Below are positions 1 to 8,412 of a stretch of 64,000 bases of DNA, piece after piece. A program made the translations under genes and the position numbers. The notes under the pieces are model-generated. The model saw only the letters and a program-made list of their open reading frames with translations, was not told the DNA's origin and ran no database searches. The DNA is taken from contig NZ_CP108036.1 of NCBI RefSeq assembly GCF_036170895.1, positions 1,550,001 to 1,614,000 on the forward strand, given 5' to 3'. Origin of the DNA: Streptomyces erythrochromogenes. GTDB lineage: Bacteria; Actinomycetota; Actinomycetes; Streptomycetales; Streptomycetaceae. Position 1 is the stretch's first letter. The number at the start of each line of letters is the position of its first letter.

Positions 1-90
1 CTGGCCCGCCCCTCGGCCTGGCGGGTCATGGACGGGCTGGTCGCGGCGACCATGGTCACGATGGGCGGCCTCCTCCTGGCCCGCGCGTAG
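1..90 (+). CDS. LysE/RhtB-type amino-acid exporter, C-terminal fragment (cut by window edge)
   Basis: The reading frame is open from the first base and stops with TAG at 88-90, leaving 29 residues. They contain Arg-Pro-Ser-Ala-Trp, then Met-Asp-Gly and a hydrophobic helix with Gly-Gly-Leu-Leu-Leu. This matches the last membrane helix of LysE/RhtB exporters, where a Trp-x-x-x-x-Asp-x-x-x-Gly pattern is common. These inner-membrane proteins export basic or neutral amino acids. The assignment rests on one helix only, so another small membrane protein is possible. Confidence 0.45.
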   Translation: MARPSAWRVMDGLVAATMVTMGGLLLARA

Positions 91-320
91 CCCTGCCGGA
101 GGGACCGCAGACGGACGACCGCGCGCCCGAAGCCCCGCAAGGACCGCCCGGGCCGCTCCGGCGCCCGGCAAGGCCGCAGGCTCAGCAGACCGCACGGCGG
201 CAGGCCGGGGGTCGGGGACCGGTCCGCCCGTCCCTCGGGGGGCCCGCATGTCGGCGGCGGCCGCCGGCCGCGGGCCCGGCATAGTGCTCCTGCCGACGAC
301 CCGAGCCCCAGGAGCCCGCC

Positions 321-1355
321 GTGCCCGACCGTCCCTCCCCCGACGCGGTGCGCGCGTACTACGCCGACCGGCCGGCGCCGCTCGTGGCCGCCACCGGGAT
401 CGTCCTGGACACCCGCGGGCGGGTCCTCGTACTGACCACTTCGTACAAGAGCGATCTGGAGCTGCCGGGCGGCACGGTCGAGGACACCGAGACGCCGGAG
501 CAGGGGCTGGCCCGCGAGCTGCGCGAGGAGTTGGACCTCGGCGTGCCCGTCGGCCGGCTGCTGGCGGTGGACTCGCGGCCGCCCGGCCCGCTCGGCCGCT
601 CCCTGATCGTGCACGTCCACCTCGTCGGGCCGCTCTCGCCGCAGGAGGCCGCGGCGATCTCCTTCGCCGACGGGGAGATCACGGCGGCGCGCTGGCTGCG
701 GCCGGAGGAGGCCTGCGCGGTCCTGCCCGCCCGTGTCGCGCCCCGGCTGCGCGCCGGGCTGGCCGCCCTGCACACCGGCTCCTTCGCACACCTGGTCGAC
801 GGCGTCCCCCAGCCCGGCTCGCCCGCCGGCCTCGATCCGGCCCGGCGCGCGGCCCTGGAGCATGCGGGCACCCTCGACGCCGCCAGCCACCGGGCCAGCC
901 GGCCGAAGGCCCTGACCGCGGCGAGCGTGCTGTTCACCGCCGCCGACGGCCGGATCCTGCTGGTGCAGCCCGCGTACGGCCGCACCGACCGCTGGCACCT
1001 GCCCGGCGGCGGCATCGACAGCGACCTCGGCGAGATCCCGCGCGCCGCCGCCCGGCGGGAGGTCCGCGAGGAGCTCGGCCTCGACCTGGCCCCGGGCCGC
1101 CTGCTCGCCGTGAACTGGTCGCACAAGCCCGGCCGTCCGGCCCGCATCCGCTTCCTGTACGACGGCGGCGTGCTCGACGCCCCCACCCTGGCCCGGATCC
1201 GGCTGAACCCGACCGAGCTCCTCCAATGGCGCACCGTCCCGCGCGAGGAGCTCCCCGCCCTGGTCAAGGGCGCCCTGCGGCGCCAGATCACCGCCTGCCT
1301 CGAAGCCCGGGCCAGCGGCGCCGGCCCGCTGGAACTCCACGCGGGCCGCCCCTGA
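321..1355 (+). CDS. Tandem double-Nudix hydrolase
   Basis: A 344-residue cytosolic protein with two Nudix domains in tandem. The first (about residues 20-150) has a complete Nudix box, LPGGTVEDTE then RELREELDLG. The second (about 200-335) has LPGGGIDSDLGE then RREVREELGLD. In the second box the spacing between the conserved Gly and the first Glu is one residue longer than the canonical GX5E, but the REVREELGL core that binds Mg2+ is intact. Nudix enzymes cleave nucleoside diphosphates linked to another group; the substrate cannot be told from sequence. Start GTG at 321 follows an AGGAG at about 310-314. It is an independent transcription unit 42 bp before the MFS gene. Confidence 0.85.
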   Translation: MPDRPSPDAVRAYYADRPAPLVAATGIVLDTRGRVLVLTTSYKSDLELPGGTVEDTETPEQGLARELREELDLGVPVGRLLAVDSRPPGPLGRSLIVHVHLVGPLSPQEAAAISFADGEITAARWLRPEEACAVLPARVAPRLRAGLAALHTGSFAHLVDGVPQPGSPAGLDPARRAALEHAGTLDAASHRASRPKALTAASVLFTAADGRILLVQPAYGRTDRWHLPGGGIDSDLGEIPRAAARREVREELGLDLAPGRLLAVNWSHKPGRPARIRFLYDGGVLDAPTLARIRLNPTELLQWRTVPREELPALVKGALRRQITACLEARASGAGPLELHAGRP

Positions 1356-1397
1356 CCCGCCCTGCGGGGGCGCGGAGCCCGGGTTACCGTCGGCGGC

Positions 1398-2588
1398 ATG
1401 GACGGTGATCGCCGAGGGTGGCGCCAGTGCTTGCTCAGCGGGGCGGTGTTCGCCGTGTGCATGGCCGGCACCACGCTGCCGACCCCCCTCTACGGCCTGT
1501 ACCAGGAGAAGTTCGGGTTCTCCGAGCTGGTGGTGACCGTCGTGTACGCCGTGTACGCCTTCGGGGTCATCGGCGTGCTGCTGCTGGCGGGCAACGCCTC
1601 GGACGCCGTCGGCCGGCGGCCGGTGCTGCTGGCCGGGCTGGGCTTCTCCGCGGCCAGCGCCGTCTGTTTCCTGTGCGCCACCGCGATGGGCTGGCTGTAC
1701 GCGGGGCGGCTGCTGTCGGGGCTGTCCGCCGGGCTGTTCACCGGGGCCGCGACGGTCTACGTGATGGAGCTGGCGCCGCCCGGCGGGGCCTCCCGGGCCA
1801 CGTTCGTGGCGACGGCCGCCAACATGTGCGGGCTGGGCTGCGGTCCTCTGCTCGCCGGTGTGCTCGCGCAGTACGCCCCCTGGCCGCTGTACCTGCCCTT
1901 CGCCGTGCACCTGTTCCTGGTGGCGGTGTCGGCCGCCGTCCTGCTGGGGCTGGACGAGACCGTACGGGAGCGGCGGCCGCTGAGCACGGTACGGCCGCAG
2001 CGGCCGGGCGTACCCCCGCAGGTGCGGTCGGTGTTCGGCCCCGCGGCGCTCGCCGCGTTCGTGGGGTTCGCCCTGTTCGGGGTCTTCACCTCGGTCAGCC
2101 CGGCCTTCCTCGCGGAGTCCCTCGACGTGCACGACCGGGCCGTGAGCGGGCTGGTCGTCGCGCTCGCCTTCTTCGCCTCGACGGCCGGGCAGCTGGCGGT
2201 GGGCCGGGTCGGGGTGGGGCGGTCGCTGCCACTGGGCTGCGCGGGGCTGCTGGCCGGGCTGGCGCTGCTCGCGGGCGCCCTGGTGGGGGACCTGCTGGCG
2301 CTGGTGGTGGCGAGCGCGCTGGTCGGCGGTTTCGGGCAGGGGCTGGCGTTCCGCGGGGCGCTGTCGGCGGTGGCCGGGGCGTCGCCGCCGGACCGGCGCG
2401 CGGCGGTGGTCTCGACGCTGTTCGTCGTGGCCTACGCGGGCATCTCCGTACCCGTGATCGGTGTGGGACTGCTCGTGGAACCGATCGGCCTGGAAGGCGC
2501 GGGGCTCGTTTTCATCGCGTGCATGGCCGCCCTGGTCGGGGCCGCGGCCGTCTACCTGCTGCGGCGGCCGGTGCGCGCGGACGCGTGA
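1398..2588 (+). CDS. MFS transporter (drug/metabolite efflux type)
   Basis: 396 residues with about 12 hydrophobic segments. The cytoplasmic loop between helices 2 and 3 (about residues 64-76) reads GNASDAVGRRPVL, the major facilitator motif A (G-x-x-x-D-x-x-G-R-R). Glycine-rich helix 5, with GLGCGPLLAG near residue 150, resembles motif C of proton antiporters, which suggests efflux rather than uptake. The substrate is unknown. The gene lies 42 bp after the double-Nudix gene on the same strand, and its end faces the GAPDH gene across a strong hairpin. Confidence 0.85.
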   Translation: MDGDRRGWRQCLLSGAVFAVCMAGTTLPTPLYGLYQEKFGFSELVVTVVYAVYAFGVIGVLLLAGNASDAVGRRPVLLAGLGFSAASAVCFLCATAMGWLYAGRLLSGLSAGLFTGAATVYVMELAPPGGASRATFVATAANMCGLGCGPLLAGVLAQYAPWPLYLPFAVHLFLVAVSAAVLLGLDETVRERRPLSTVRPQRPGVPPQVRSVFGPAALAAFVGFALFGVFTSVSPAFLAESLDVHDRAVSGLVVALAFFASTAGQLAVGRVGVGRSLPLGCAGLLAGLALLAGALVGDLLALVVASALVGGFGQGLAFRGALSAVAGASPPDRRAAVVSTLFVVAYAGISVPVIGVGLLVEPIGLEGAGLVFIACMAALVGAAAVYLLRRPVRADA

Positions 2589-2661
2589 GCGCGGGTCTGG
2601 CGCGGGGGCGCCCGCGGGGCGGGTCCTGGGGCGCGGGCCGGGGTACGCCCCTGGGGTACGA

Positions 2662-2707
2662 ACACCGCCGCCCCGCGGCGCGGAGCGGCGGGGCGGGGCG
2701 GCGGTGT
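2662..2707. terminator. Bidirectional terminator hairpin between MFS and GAPDH genes
   Basis: Perfect 15-nt arms, ACACCGCCGCCCCGC at 2662-2676 and its exact complement at 2693-2707, with 16 nt between them. It sits between two convergent genes. No T-tract is present on either side, which is usual for high-GC actinomycete terminators. Confidence 0.65.
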
Positions 2708-2726
2708 CGACACGGGTCGGGCGGGA

Positions 2727-4172
2727 TCAGACCGCCGGGACCGGGTAGGTCGGGTACTCCACGCCGGAGACGTGCTGGACCACGCGGATGACCTGGCACG
2801 AGTAGCCGAACTCGTTGTCGTACCAGAGGTAGAGGATCGCGTTGTCGCCGTCGACCTTGGTGGCGCCGGCGTCGACGATGGACGCGTGGCGCGAGCCGAC
2901 GAAGTCCATGGAGACGGCGTCGGGGGCCGTGGTGAAGTCGATCTGGCGCTTCAGCGGCGAGTTCAGCGAGACGTCGCGCAGGTGGTCGAGGACTTCCTCA
3001 CGGGTGGTCTCGCGGCCCAGGCGCAGGCTGAGGATGGCGATCGAGACGTCCGGGACGGGAACGCGGATCGAGCTGCCGGTGATGGGCGCCTTGAGGTCGG
3101 GCAGCGCCTTCGCGACGGCGGAGGCGGCGCCGGTCTCGGTGATGACCATGTTCAGCGGCGCGCTGCGGCCGCGGCGGTCGGCCTTGTGGTAGTTGTCCAG
3201 CAGGTTCTGGTCGTTCGTGAACGAGTGGACGGTCTCGACGTGGCCGCGCAGGACACCGTACTCGTCGTCCATGGCCTTCAGCGGCGGGACGATCGCGTTG
3301 GTGGTGCAGGACGCGCAGGACAGGATCCGCTCGTCCGGCTTGACGGTGTCGTGGTTGACGCCGTGCACGATGTTCGGGACGTCGCCCTTGCCCGGGGCGG
3401 TCAGGACGACCTTGTCGATGCCGGGGCGCAGGTGCTTGGACAGGCCCTCGCGGTCGCGCCACTTGCCCGTGTTGTCGATGAGGATGGCGTCCTTGATGCC
3501 GTACGCCGTGTAGTCGACCTCGGAGGGGTCGTTGGCGTAGATCACCTTGATCGCGTTGCCGTTGGCGACGATGGTGCTGTTGGCCTCGTCCACGGTGATC
3601 GTGCCCTGGAACTGGCCGTGGATCGAGTCGCGGCGCAGCAGCGAGGCGCGCTTGACCAGGTCCTGGTCGCCGCCGCCCCGGACGACGATGGCCCGCAGGC
3701 GCAGGCCCTTGCCGGAGCCGGCCTTCTCGATGAGCAGGCGGGCGACCAGGCGGCCGATGCGGCCGAAGCCGTACAGGACGACGTCGCGGCCCTCGCTGCG
3801 CTCCAGCTTGTTCTCGCCCGTGGCGCCGGCGACGGCCTGGGCGGTGAACTCCTCGACCGACAGGCCGTGGTCGTCGGCCTTGTAGGTGGCGGCGAGCATG
3901 CCGAGGTCGATCTGCGAGGGACCGAGGTCGAGCGCGGTGAGCGCCTGCAGGAACGGCATGGTCTCGGTGACCGACAGCTCCTCGCCGTCGATCTGCCGGG
4001 CGAAGCGGTGGGTCTTGAGGATGCTGACCACCGATTTGTTCACCAGGGAGCGGCTGTGGAGCAGGATGTTGACGTCCCGCTCCCGGTGCAGCTTCCCGAT
4101 GATCGGGATCATCGCCTCCGCGATCTCCTCGCGGTGGTTCCAGTTGGTGAACGAGTCCTCGTTGACAGTCAC
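2727..4172 (-). CDS. gap: Glyceraldehyde-3-phosphate dehydrogenase, long (481-residue) form
   Basis: Oxidises glyceraldehyde 3-phosphate to 1,3-bisphosphoglycerate with NAD(P)+, or the reverse. About 130 N-terminal residues precede the Rossmann fold, whose nucleotide site YGFGRIGRLVARLL lies at about 150-163. The catalytic Cys is in SCASCTTNAIVPP. GTG at 4172 is chosen because the protein then begins VTVNEDSFTNWN, as I recall for actinomycete homologues. The frame is open 15 codons further up, to 4217, with no better start. This long form is a separate lineage from the ~335-residue glycolytic Gap and is found in many Streptomyces; its physiological direction is not evident here. Confidence 0.93.
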   Translation of the reverse strand: MTVNEDSFTNWNHREEIAEAMIPIIGKLHRERDVNILLHSRSLVNKSVVSILKTHRFARQIDGEELSVTETMPFLQALTALDLGPSQIDLGMLAATYKADDHGLSVEEFTAQAVAGATGENKLERSEGRDVVLYGFGRIGRLVARLLIEKAGSGKGLRLRAIVVRGGGDQDLVKRASLLRRDSIHGQFQGTITVDEANSTIVANGNAIKVIYANDPSEVDYTAYGIKDAILIDNTGKWRDREGLSKHLRPGIDKVVLTAPGKGDVPNIVHGVNHDTVKPDERILSCASCTTNAIVPPLKAMDDEYGVLRGHVETVHSFTNDQNLLDNYHKADRRGRSAPLNMVITETGAASAVAKALPDLKAPITGSSIRVPVPDVSIAILSLRLGRETTREEVLDHLRDVSLNSPLKRQIDFTTAPDAVSMDFVGSRHASIVDAGATKVDGDNAILYLWYDNEFGYSCQVIRVVQHVSGVEYPTYPVPAV

Positions 4173-4299
4173 AGGCTTTATCTTTCGAGCTAGGCGGCGC
4201 TCATATGCTAACCCCACTACTCATTGACCGCTTAAGGGGTACCCGTCCATGGGGACGCCGCCCCGGTTCGACCCGGTTCACCCCGGTAGGCGGCCCTGC

Positions 4300-5967
4300 T
4301 CAGAACCTCCTGCGCATCCTCAGCCCCATCGGGCGGCCGTCCGGGTCGACCAGGACCCGGGCCAGCAGCCGGGCCGGCAGCCGCTGCCGGGCGGGCAGGT
4401 CCGGAGGGTCGTAGCCGCGCAGCCGCCCGGGCGGGCGGGGGCCCCGGCAGCCGTTCTCGTGCCAGGCGTCGAGCGCGGCGGCGGCCGCCCGGAAGGCCTC
4501 GAAGGCCTCCACGGGGTCGCACAGCGCCTGCTCCGCGGACCGCGCGCCGGCAGCGTCCGCGACCGTTCCCGTGGCCGTGCCCGTGTCCGCGTCCCCGTCC
4601 GGGTCCGCGAGGTCCAGGTGCTCGCGCATGAGTTCCAGGCGCAGCTCCCGGGCGAAGACGCGGGCGCCGTCCCCCAGGCCTCCCGGGTCGAGCGGAGCGC
4701 GCGGGTCCGGGCTCTCGTCGTGGACCGCGCAGCCGAGTTCGGAGTCGTGGGTCCACGAGCGGAGGTTGATGTTGTCCGACCCGACGGAGGCCCACACGTC
4801 GTCGATCACGCACACCTTGGCGTGGACGTAGACGGGGGTTCCGACGTGGTTCTCCAGGCCGTACACGGCGACCCGGTCGCCGCCGGCCCGGCGCAGCTCG
4901 GCCAGGGCGTTGATCCGCCCGATCAGGTTCATCGGCAGCGTGAGCCGTCCCTCTTGGTCCGGGAAGGTCGGGACGACGCCGATCATCCGAAGCCCCGGCT
5001 GCCTGCGCAGTGCCTCGGCGAAGCCGGCCACCACGCGGGGCGACCACAGGTACTGGTCCTCCAGGTAGATCAGCGCCCGGGCCCGCCGCAGCGACTTGAG
5101 GTAGCCGCGGGCGATGCTGCGCTCGCCGTCCGGGGCGAAGGGGTAGCCGAGCAGGAGGCGGTTCGGGTAGGTCCGCAGCAGTTGGACGGTGTGGGTGCCG
5201 CAGGGCGCCGGATCGGGTGTCTGCGGCGGCAGCCGGTCCGCGCTGACGTCCTCGCGGTGCATCCGCTCGCGCAGCCGGGTGAGCGGGCTGCGGCTGAGCG
5301 GCGCCGGGTCCTCCCAGCGTTCGCGGAAGACGGCCTCGACGTCGCCGACGACCGGGCCGCGCAGGGCGAGCTGGACGTCGTGCCACGGCGGGTGCGGCCC
5401 GTAGGCGGCGGCCAGGGGCAGCGACTGGCGGTCGCCGCGGTGCCGGGCGTCGTCGTTGCGGTTGTGGCAGAGGTCGATGCCGCCGACGTACGCGACGTCC
5501 CGCTCGGGACGGTCCCGGTGGCGCAGCACCACCATCTTCTGGTGGTGGGAGCCGCCGGGCCGGACCCGCATGTCGAGCAGGCATTCGCCGCCGGCGCGGG
5601 CGAGCTCCTCGCCGAAGCGGAGGTTCTCCTCCTGGCTGAAGTGGAGGCTGTCCAGGTGGGAGCGCCACAGCAGGCCCTTGACCATGACGCCGCGCTCGGC
5701 CGCCCGGCACAGGACCGTGCCGATCTCGGTGCCGGGGCCGTCGAGCCGCTCGTCGGGGTCTCCGCGCCAGTCGGTGAACAGGAGCAGGTCGCCCGCGCGC
5801 ATCGCGTCGACGGCCGCCAGGAGCTCGGCGAAGTACGTGGCCCCGTGGACCAGCGGCCGTGCCTCGTTGCCCCAGGACCAGGTCGCGCCGTCCGGGCGCC
5901 GGTCGTCCAGGCGCGTCGCGGGGTTGCCGCGTTCGCCGCGCACCAGGAGCCACTGCACGCGGGTCAT
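4300..5967 (-). CDS. Phospholipase D-like phosphatidyltransferase/hydrolase
   Basis: 555 residues with two PLD half-sites. The first half has SHHQKMVV (His142-x-Lys144) and the second has HAKVCVIDD (HxKxxxxD) followed by GSDNINLRS, the conserved Gly-Ser and Asn. The first HxK site has Arg where the motif Asp is expected. Such proteins transfer or hydrolyse phosphodiesters, for example in cardiolipin synthesis. No signal peptide or membrane helix is visible. The ATG at 5967 overlaps the stop of the upstream phosphatase gene (ATGA), so the two are probably translationally coupled. The substrate is uncertain. Confidence 0.85.
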   Translation of the reverse strand: MTRVQWLLVRGERGNPATRLDDRRPDGATWSWGNEARPLVHGATYFAELLAAVDAMRAGDLLLFTDWRGDPDERLDGPGTEIGTVLCRAAERGVMVKGLLWRSHLDSLHFSQEENLRFGEELARAGGECLLDMRVRPGGSHHQKMVVLRHRDRPERDVAYVGGIDLCHNRNDDARHRGDRQSLPLAAAYGPHPPWHDVQLALRGPVVGDVEAVFRERWEDPAPLSRSPLTRLRERMHREDVSADRLPPQTPDPAPCGTHTVQLLRTYPNRLLLGYPFAPDGERSIARGYLKSLRRARALIYLEDQYLWSPRVVAGFAEALRRQPGLRMIGVVPTFPDQEGRLTLPMNLIGRINALAELRRAGGDRVAVYGLENHVGTPVYVHAKVCVIDDVWASVGSDNINLRSWTHDSELGCAVHDESPDPRAPLDPGGLGDGARVFARELRLELMREHLDLADPDGDADTGTATGTVADAAGARSAEQALCDPVEAFEAFRAAAAALDAWHENGCRGPRPPGRLRGYDPPDLPARQRLPARLLARVLVDPDGRPMGLRMRRRF

Positions 5968-7109
5968 CGGACCGGCCTTCCCGCCTCGTCGCGCCGGTCG
6001 GCGAGGATCATCGCCACGTCGTCCGCCAGCCGGTCCCCGGTGTGGCGGACCAGTGCCTGGCACAGCCGGTCCAGGAACTGCCGGGGCCCGCTGTCGGGCA
6101 TCGCCTCCATGGCCTCCGGCAGGGCGAAGAAGGCGTTCGCGCTGTCGCGGGCCTCGTTGACGCCGTCGGTGTGGAGCAGCAGGCGGTCTCCGGGCAGGAA
6201 GGAGTAGGTGTCCATGGTGCCGGGCGGGCCGGCGATGAACTCGCCCAGGCCGAGCGGCGGCAGCGGACCGCTGGGCATCAGGGCCTGGACCTTGCCGTCG
6301 CGCAGCAGCAGCGGCGGCGGGTGGCCGCGGTTGACCACCTCGACCACGTGCCCGTCGGGCACCTGGGCCACCACCGCGGTGACGAAGCCCTCCACGAGCG
6401 CCTCCTCGTCGACCGCGCCGGGCACGGCCGCGTCCCGGCGCATGGCCTCCTCGCAGTGCCTGATGACGTCCACCAGGTCGTCCTCGTAGTACACGGCCTC
6501 CCGGAAGGCGCCGAGCACGGCCGCGGCCGTGCGTACGGCGGGCAGGCCCTTGCCCCGGACGTCCCCCACGATCATGCGGATGCCATACCGGGTCTCCATG
6601 GCCTCGTACAGGTCCCCGCCGATCTGCGCGCCCTTCTCGGCCGCCACGTACAGGCTGGCCGCGCGCAGCGGGCCCAGGCGCTCGGGGACGGGCCGCAGCA
6701 GCACCTTCTGCGCGGCCGAGGCGATCCGCCGGACCTGGCTCAGTTCGCTCGCGCTGCGGGCGCGGGCCATGCGGCTGGTCATCACGCTGGCCAGCGACAC
6801 CAGGAAGAGGGCGAGGAAGTTGCTGTAGACCTGCTGGCTGCCCCATGCCTGGTTGTACGTGGCCGTGGTCACGCTCACGGCCACGGCCAGGCCCGCCGCG
6901 GCGAGGGTTCCCGCGGGGCCCATCGTCACCGCGGCCAGTGCCGGCGTGGCCACCAGGAAGGGCCCGGTGTACAGGACGTGTGCGGGCGTGAACTCGATGG
7001 CCAGCACCAGGAGCGCGATCGCGAAGGGCACGCACTTCGCGAGGACGAAGAGGACCTGGTGGTGGCCGCCGCTTCCCGGTCCAGGAGGAGCGCGGTTGGG
7101 CACCCGCAT
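5964..7109 (-). CDS. Membrane-anchored SpoIIE-type PP2C serine/threonine phosphatase
   Basis: 381 residues. The N-terminal ~125 residues carry about four membrane helices. A short linker (about 125-150) leads to a SpoIIE/PP2C domain (about 155-375). Metal-binding acidic motifs are visible: GGDLYEAM, VGDVRGKG, HTDGVNEA and the terminal DDVAMIL. Proteins of this class usually dephosphorylate anti-sigma-factor antagonists; here the partner is not encoded next door. It is the first gene of a two-gene operon with the PLD-like gene, and faces the cyclase-family gene across about 190 bp. Confidence 0.88.
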   Translation of the reverse strand: MRVPNRAPPGPGSGGHHQVLFVLAKCVPFAIALLVLAIEFTPAHVLYTGPFLVATPALAAVTMGPAGTLAAAGLAVAVSVTTATYNQAWGSQQVYSNFLALFLVSLASVMTSRMARARSASELSQVRRIASAAQKVLLRPVPERLGPLRAASLYVAAEKGAQIGGDLYEAMETRYGIRMIVGDVRGKGLPAVRTAAAVLGAFREAVYYEDDLVDVIRHCEEAMRRDAAVPGAVDEEALVEGFVTAVVAQVPDGHVVEVVNRGHPPPLLLRDGKVQALMPSGPLPPLGLGEFIAGPPGTMDTYSFLPGDRLLLHTDGVNEARDSANAFFALPEAMEAMPDSGPRQFLDRLCQALVRHTGDRLADDVAMILADRRDEAGRPVR

Positions 7110-7300
7110 GCCTACAGCCTGCGCCGTCGGGGCTCGTCACCGCCACTCGCGGCCGGTCGAGGCCGGTCGCGCCCCCGTACGGCCGACCTTGCGGCGACCC
7201 CGGCGTGGCCCGGCGGCCCTGCGGGCATGTGCCCCCGTGCGCACACGGCGAACAGCACGAGCAGTCGAGGAGCGACAGGTGAGCGACAGGTGAGCAGCCG

Positions 7301-8272
7301 GTGAGCGGCAGTCACGCGGACGACGACCCGGGCCGCCCGGCGGACGCGGCCCCCGGCGGGCCCGCGGTGTCGCGTGCGGAGTTCGACTCCGTCTTCGCCG
7401 CGGTGAGCACCTGGGGCCGGTGGCCCGAGGCCGACCGCGGCGCCTGGAACCGGGTCACCGGGGACCACGTACGGCGGGCCGCCGCCCTGGTCCGGTCCGG
7501 CACGACGGTGCAGCTGGGCCTGCCGTGGAACACCCGTGCCGGACCGGACAACAGCAGGCCGGCCCTGCACTACATGTCCGACCTCGGTGACGTGGAGGCC
7601 CCGGAGCCCGCCACGCACAAGGACTTCATCGCCGCCGACTACCACGGCAAGGCCGTGAGCCACCTCGACGCGCTGTGCCACGTCGCCTACCGGGGCCGGC
7701 TCTACGACGGCCGCCCGGCACGGGAGTCCGTCGACGCCGGGGGCGCCCGCTTCGGTTCGGTGGAGGCCCTCGGCCCCCTGGTCACCAAGGGCGTGCTCCT
7801 CGACCTGCCGGCCGTCCTCGGGACGGACTGGCTGGAACCCGGCCACGCGGTCCGCGCGCGCGACGTCCTCGCCGCGGAGCGGGCGCTCGGGGTGACGATC
7901 GACGAGGGCTGCGCGGTGCTGCTGCGCTCCGGCCGCTTCCGCAGGCGGCGGGAGCTCGGCCCCTGGGACGCCGACGCGGCGTGCGCCGGCCTCCACGTCG
8001 ATGCCGTGCCGCTGCTGGCCGAGCGGGCGATCGCGCTGCTCGGCGGTGACGGGGACAGCGACGTACGCCCCTCGCCGGTCGAGGGCGTGCACTCCCCCGT
8101 CCATGCGCTGGCCGTCGCCGCGATGGGGGTGCCGCTGCTGGACAACCTCGACCTGGAGGCCCTCTCCGCCGCCTGCGCCGAGGCGCGGCGGCACGAATTC
8201 ATGATCGTCGTATCGCCCCTGAGGGTGCCCGGCGGGACGGGCTCGCCGGTCAATCCGGTCGCCGTCCTGTGA
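7301..8272 (+). CDS. Cyclase-family (kynurenine formamidase-like) metal-dependent hydrolase
   Basis: 323 residues. The metal motif near residues 108-120 reads YHGKAVSHLDALCHV. It fits the HxxxxxHxDxxxH arrangement of the cyclase family (PF04199), which includes kynurenine formamidases and polyketide-associated hydrolases. GTG at 7301 is chosen because two upstream GTG codons, at about 7280 and 7290 inside the repeated GACAGGTGAGC, run into stops within four codons. No tryptophan-catabolic gene lies nearby, so kynurenine formamidase activity is not supported by context. Confidence 0.8.
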   Translation: MSGSHADDDPGRPADAAPGGPAVSRAEFDSVFAAVSTWGRWPEADRGAWNRVTGDHVRRAAALVRSGTTVQLGLPWNTRAGPDNSRPALHYMSDLGDVEAPEPATHKDFIAADYHGKAVSHLDALCHVAYRGRLYDGRPARESVDAGGARFGSVEALGPLVTKGVLLDLPAVLGTDWLEPGHAVRARDVLAAERALGVTIDEGCAVLLRSGRFRRRRELGPWDADAACAGLHVDAVPLLAERAIALLGGDGDSDVRPSPVEGVHSPVHALAVAAMGVPLLDNLDLEALSAACAEARRHEFMIVVSPLRVPGGTGSPVNPVAVL

Positions 8273-8313
8273 GGTCGCGCGGCCGCGAGGAAAGGTCAAC
8301 ACTGCAAGAACGG

Positions 8314-8349
8314 ATTCCTCCGGACATATTGATTTAAAAGCGGAGGAAT
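8314..8349. promoter_or_regulatory. Inverted repeat in AT-rich promoter region of the 950-residue regulator gene
   Basis: ATTCCTCCG at 8314-8322 and its exact complement CGGAGGAAT at 8341-8349 flank 18 bp that are unusually AT-rich for this genome (CATATTGATTTAAAAG). The element lies 64 bp before the start of the next gene. It could be an operator or part of an mRNA leader; no binding protein is known. Confidence 0.4.
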
Positions 8350-8412
8350 ATACTCGGAAAGCACTCGTGCGGTGCGAACGTCCAGGCGCGGCAGGCGGCT
8401 CGGCAAGGGGAA

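Noticed and set aside
2772..4193. 473-codon plus-strand frame opposite the GAPDH gene
   Set aside because: The opposite strand encodes an unmistakable GAPDH; this translation is a Val/Asp/Gly-rich shadow.
7301..8272. Kynurenine formamidase of tryptophan catabolism
   Set aside because: The fold and metal site fit the broad cyclase family, but no kynurenine-pathway gene is nearby.
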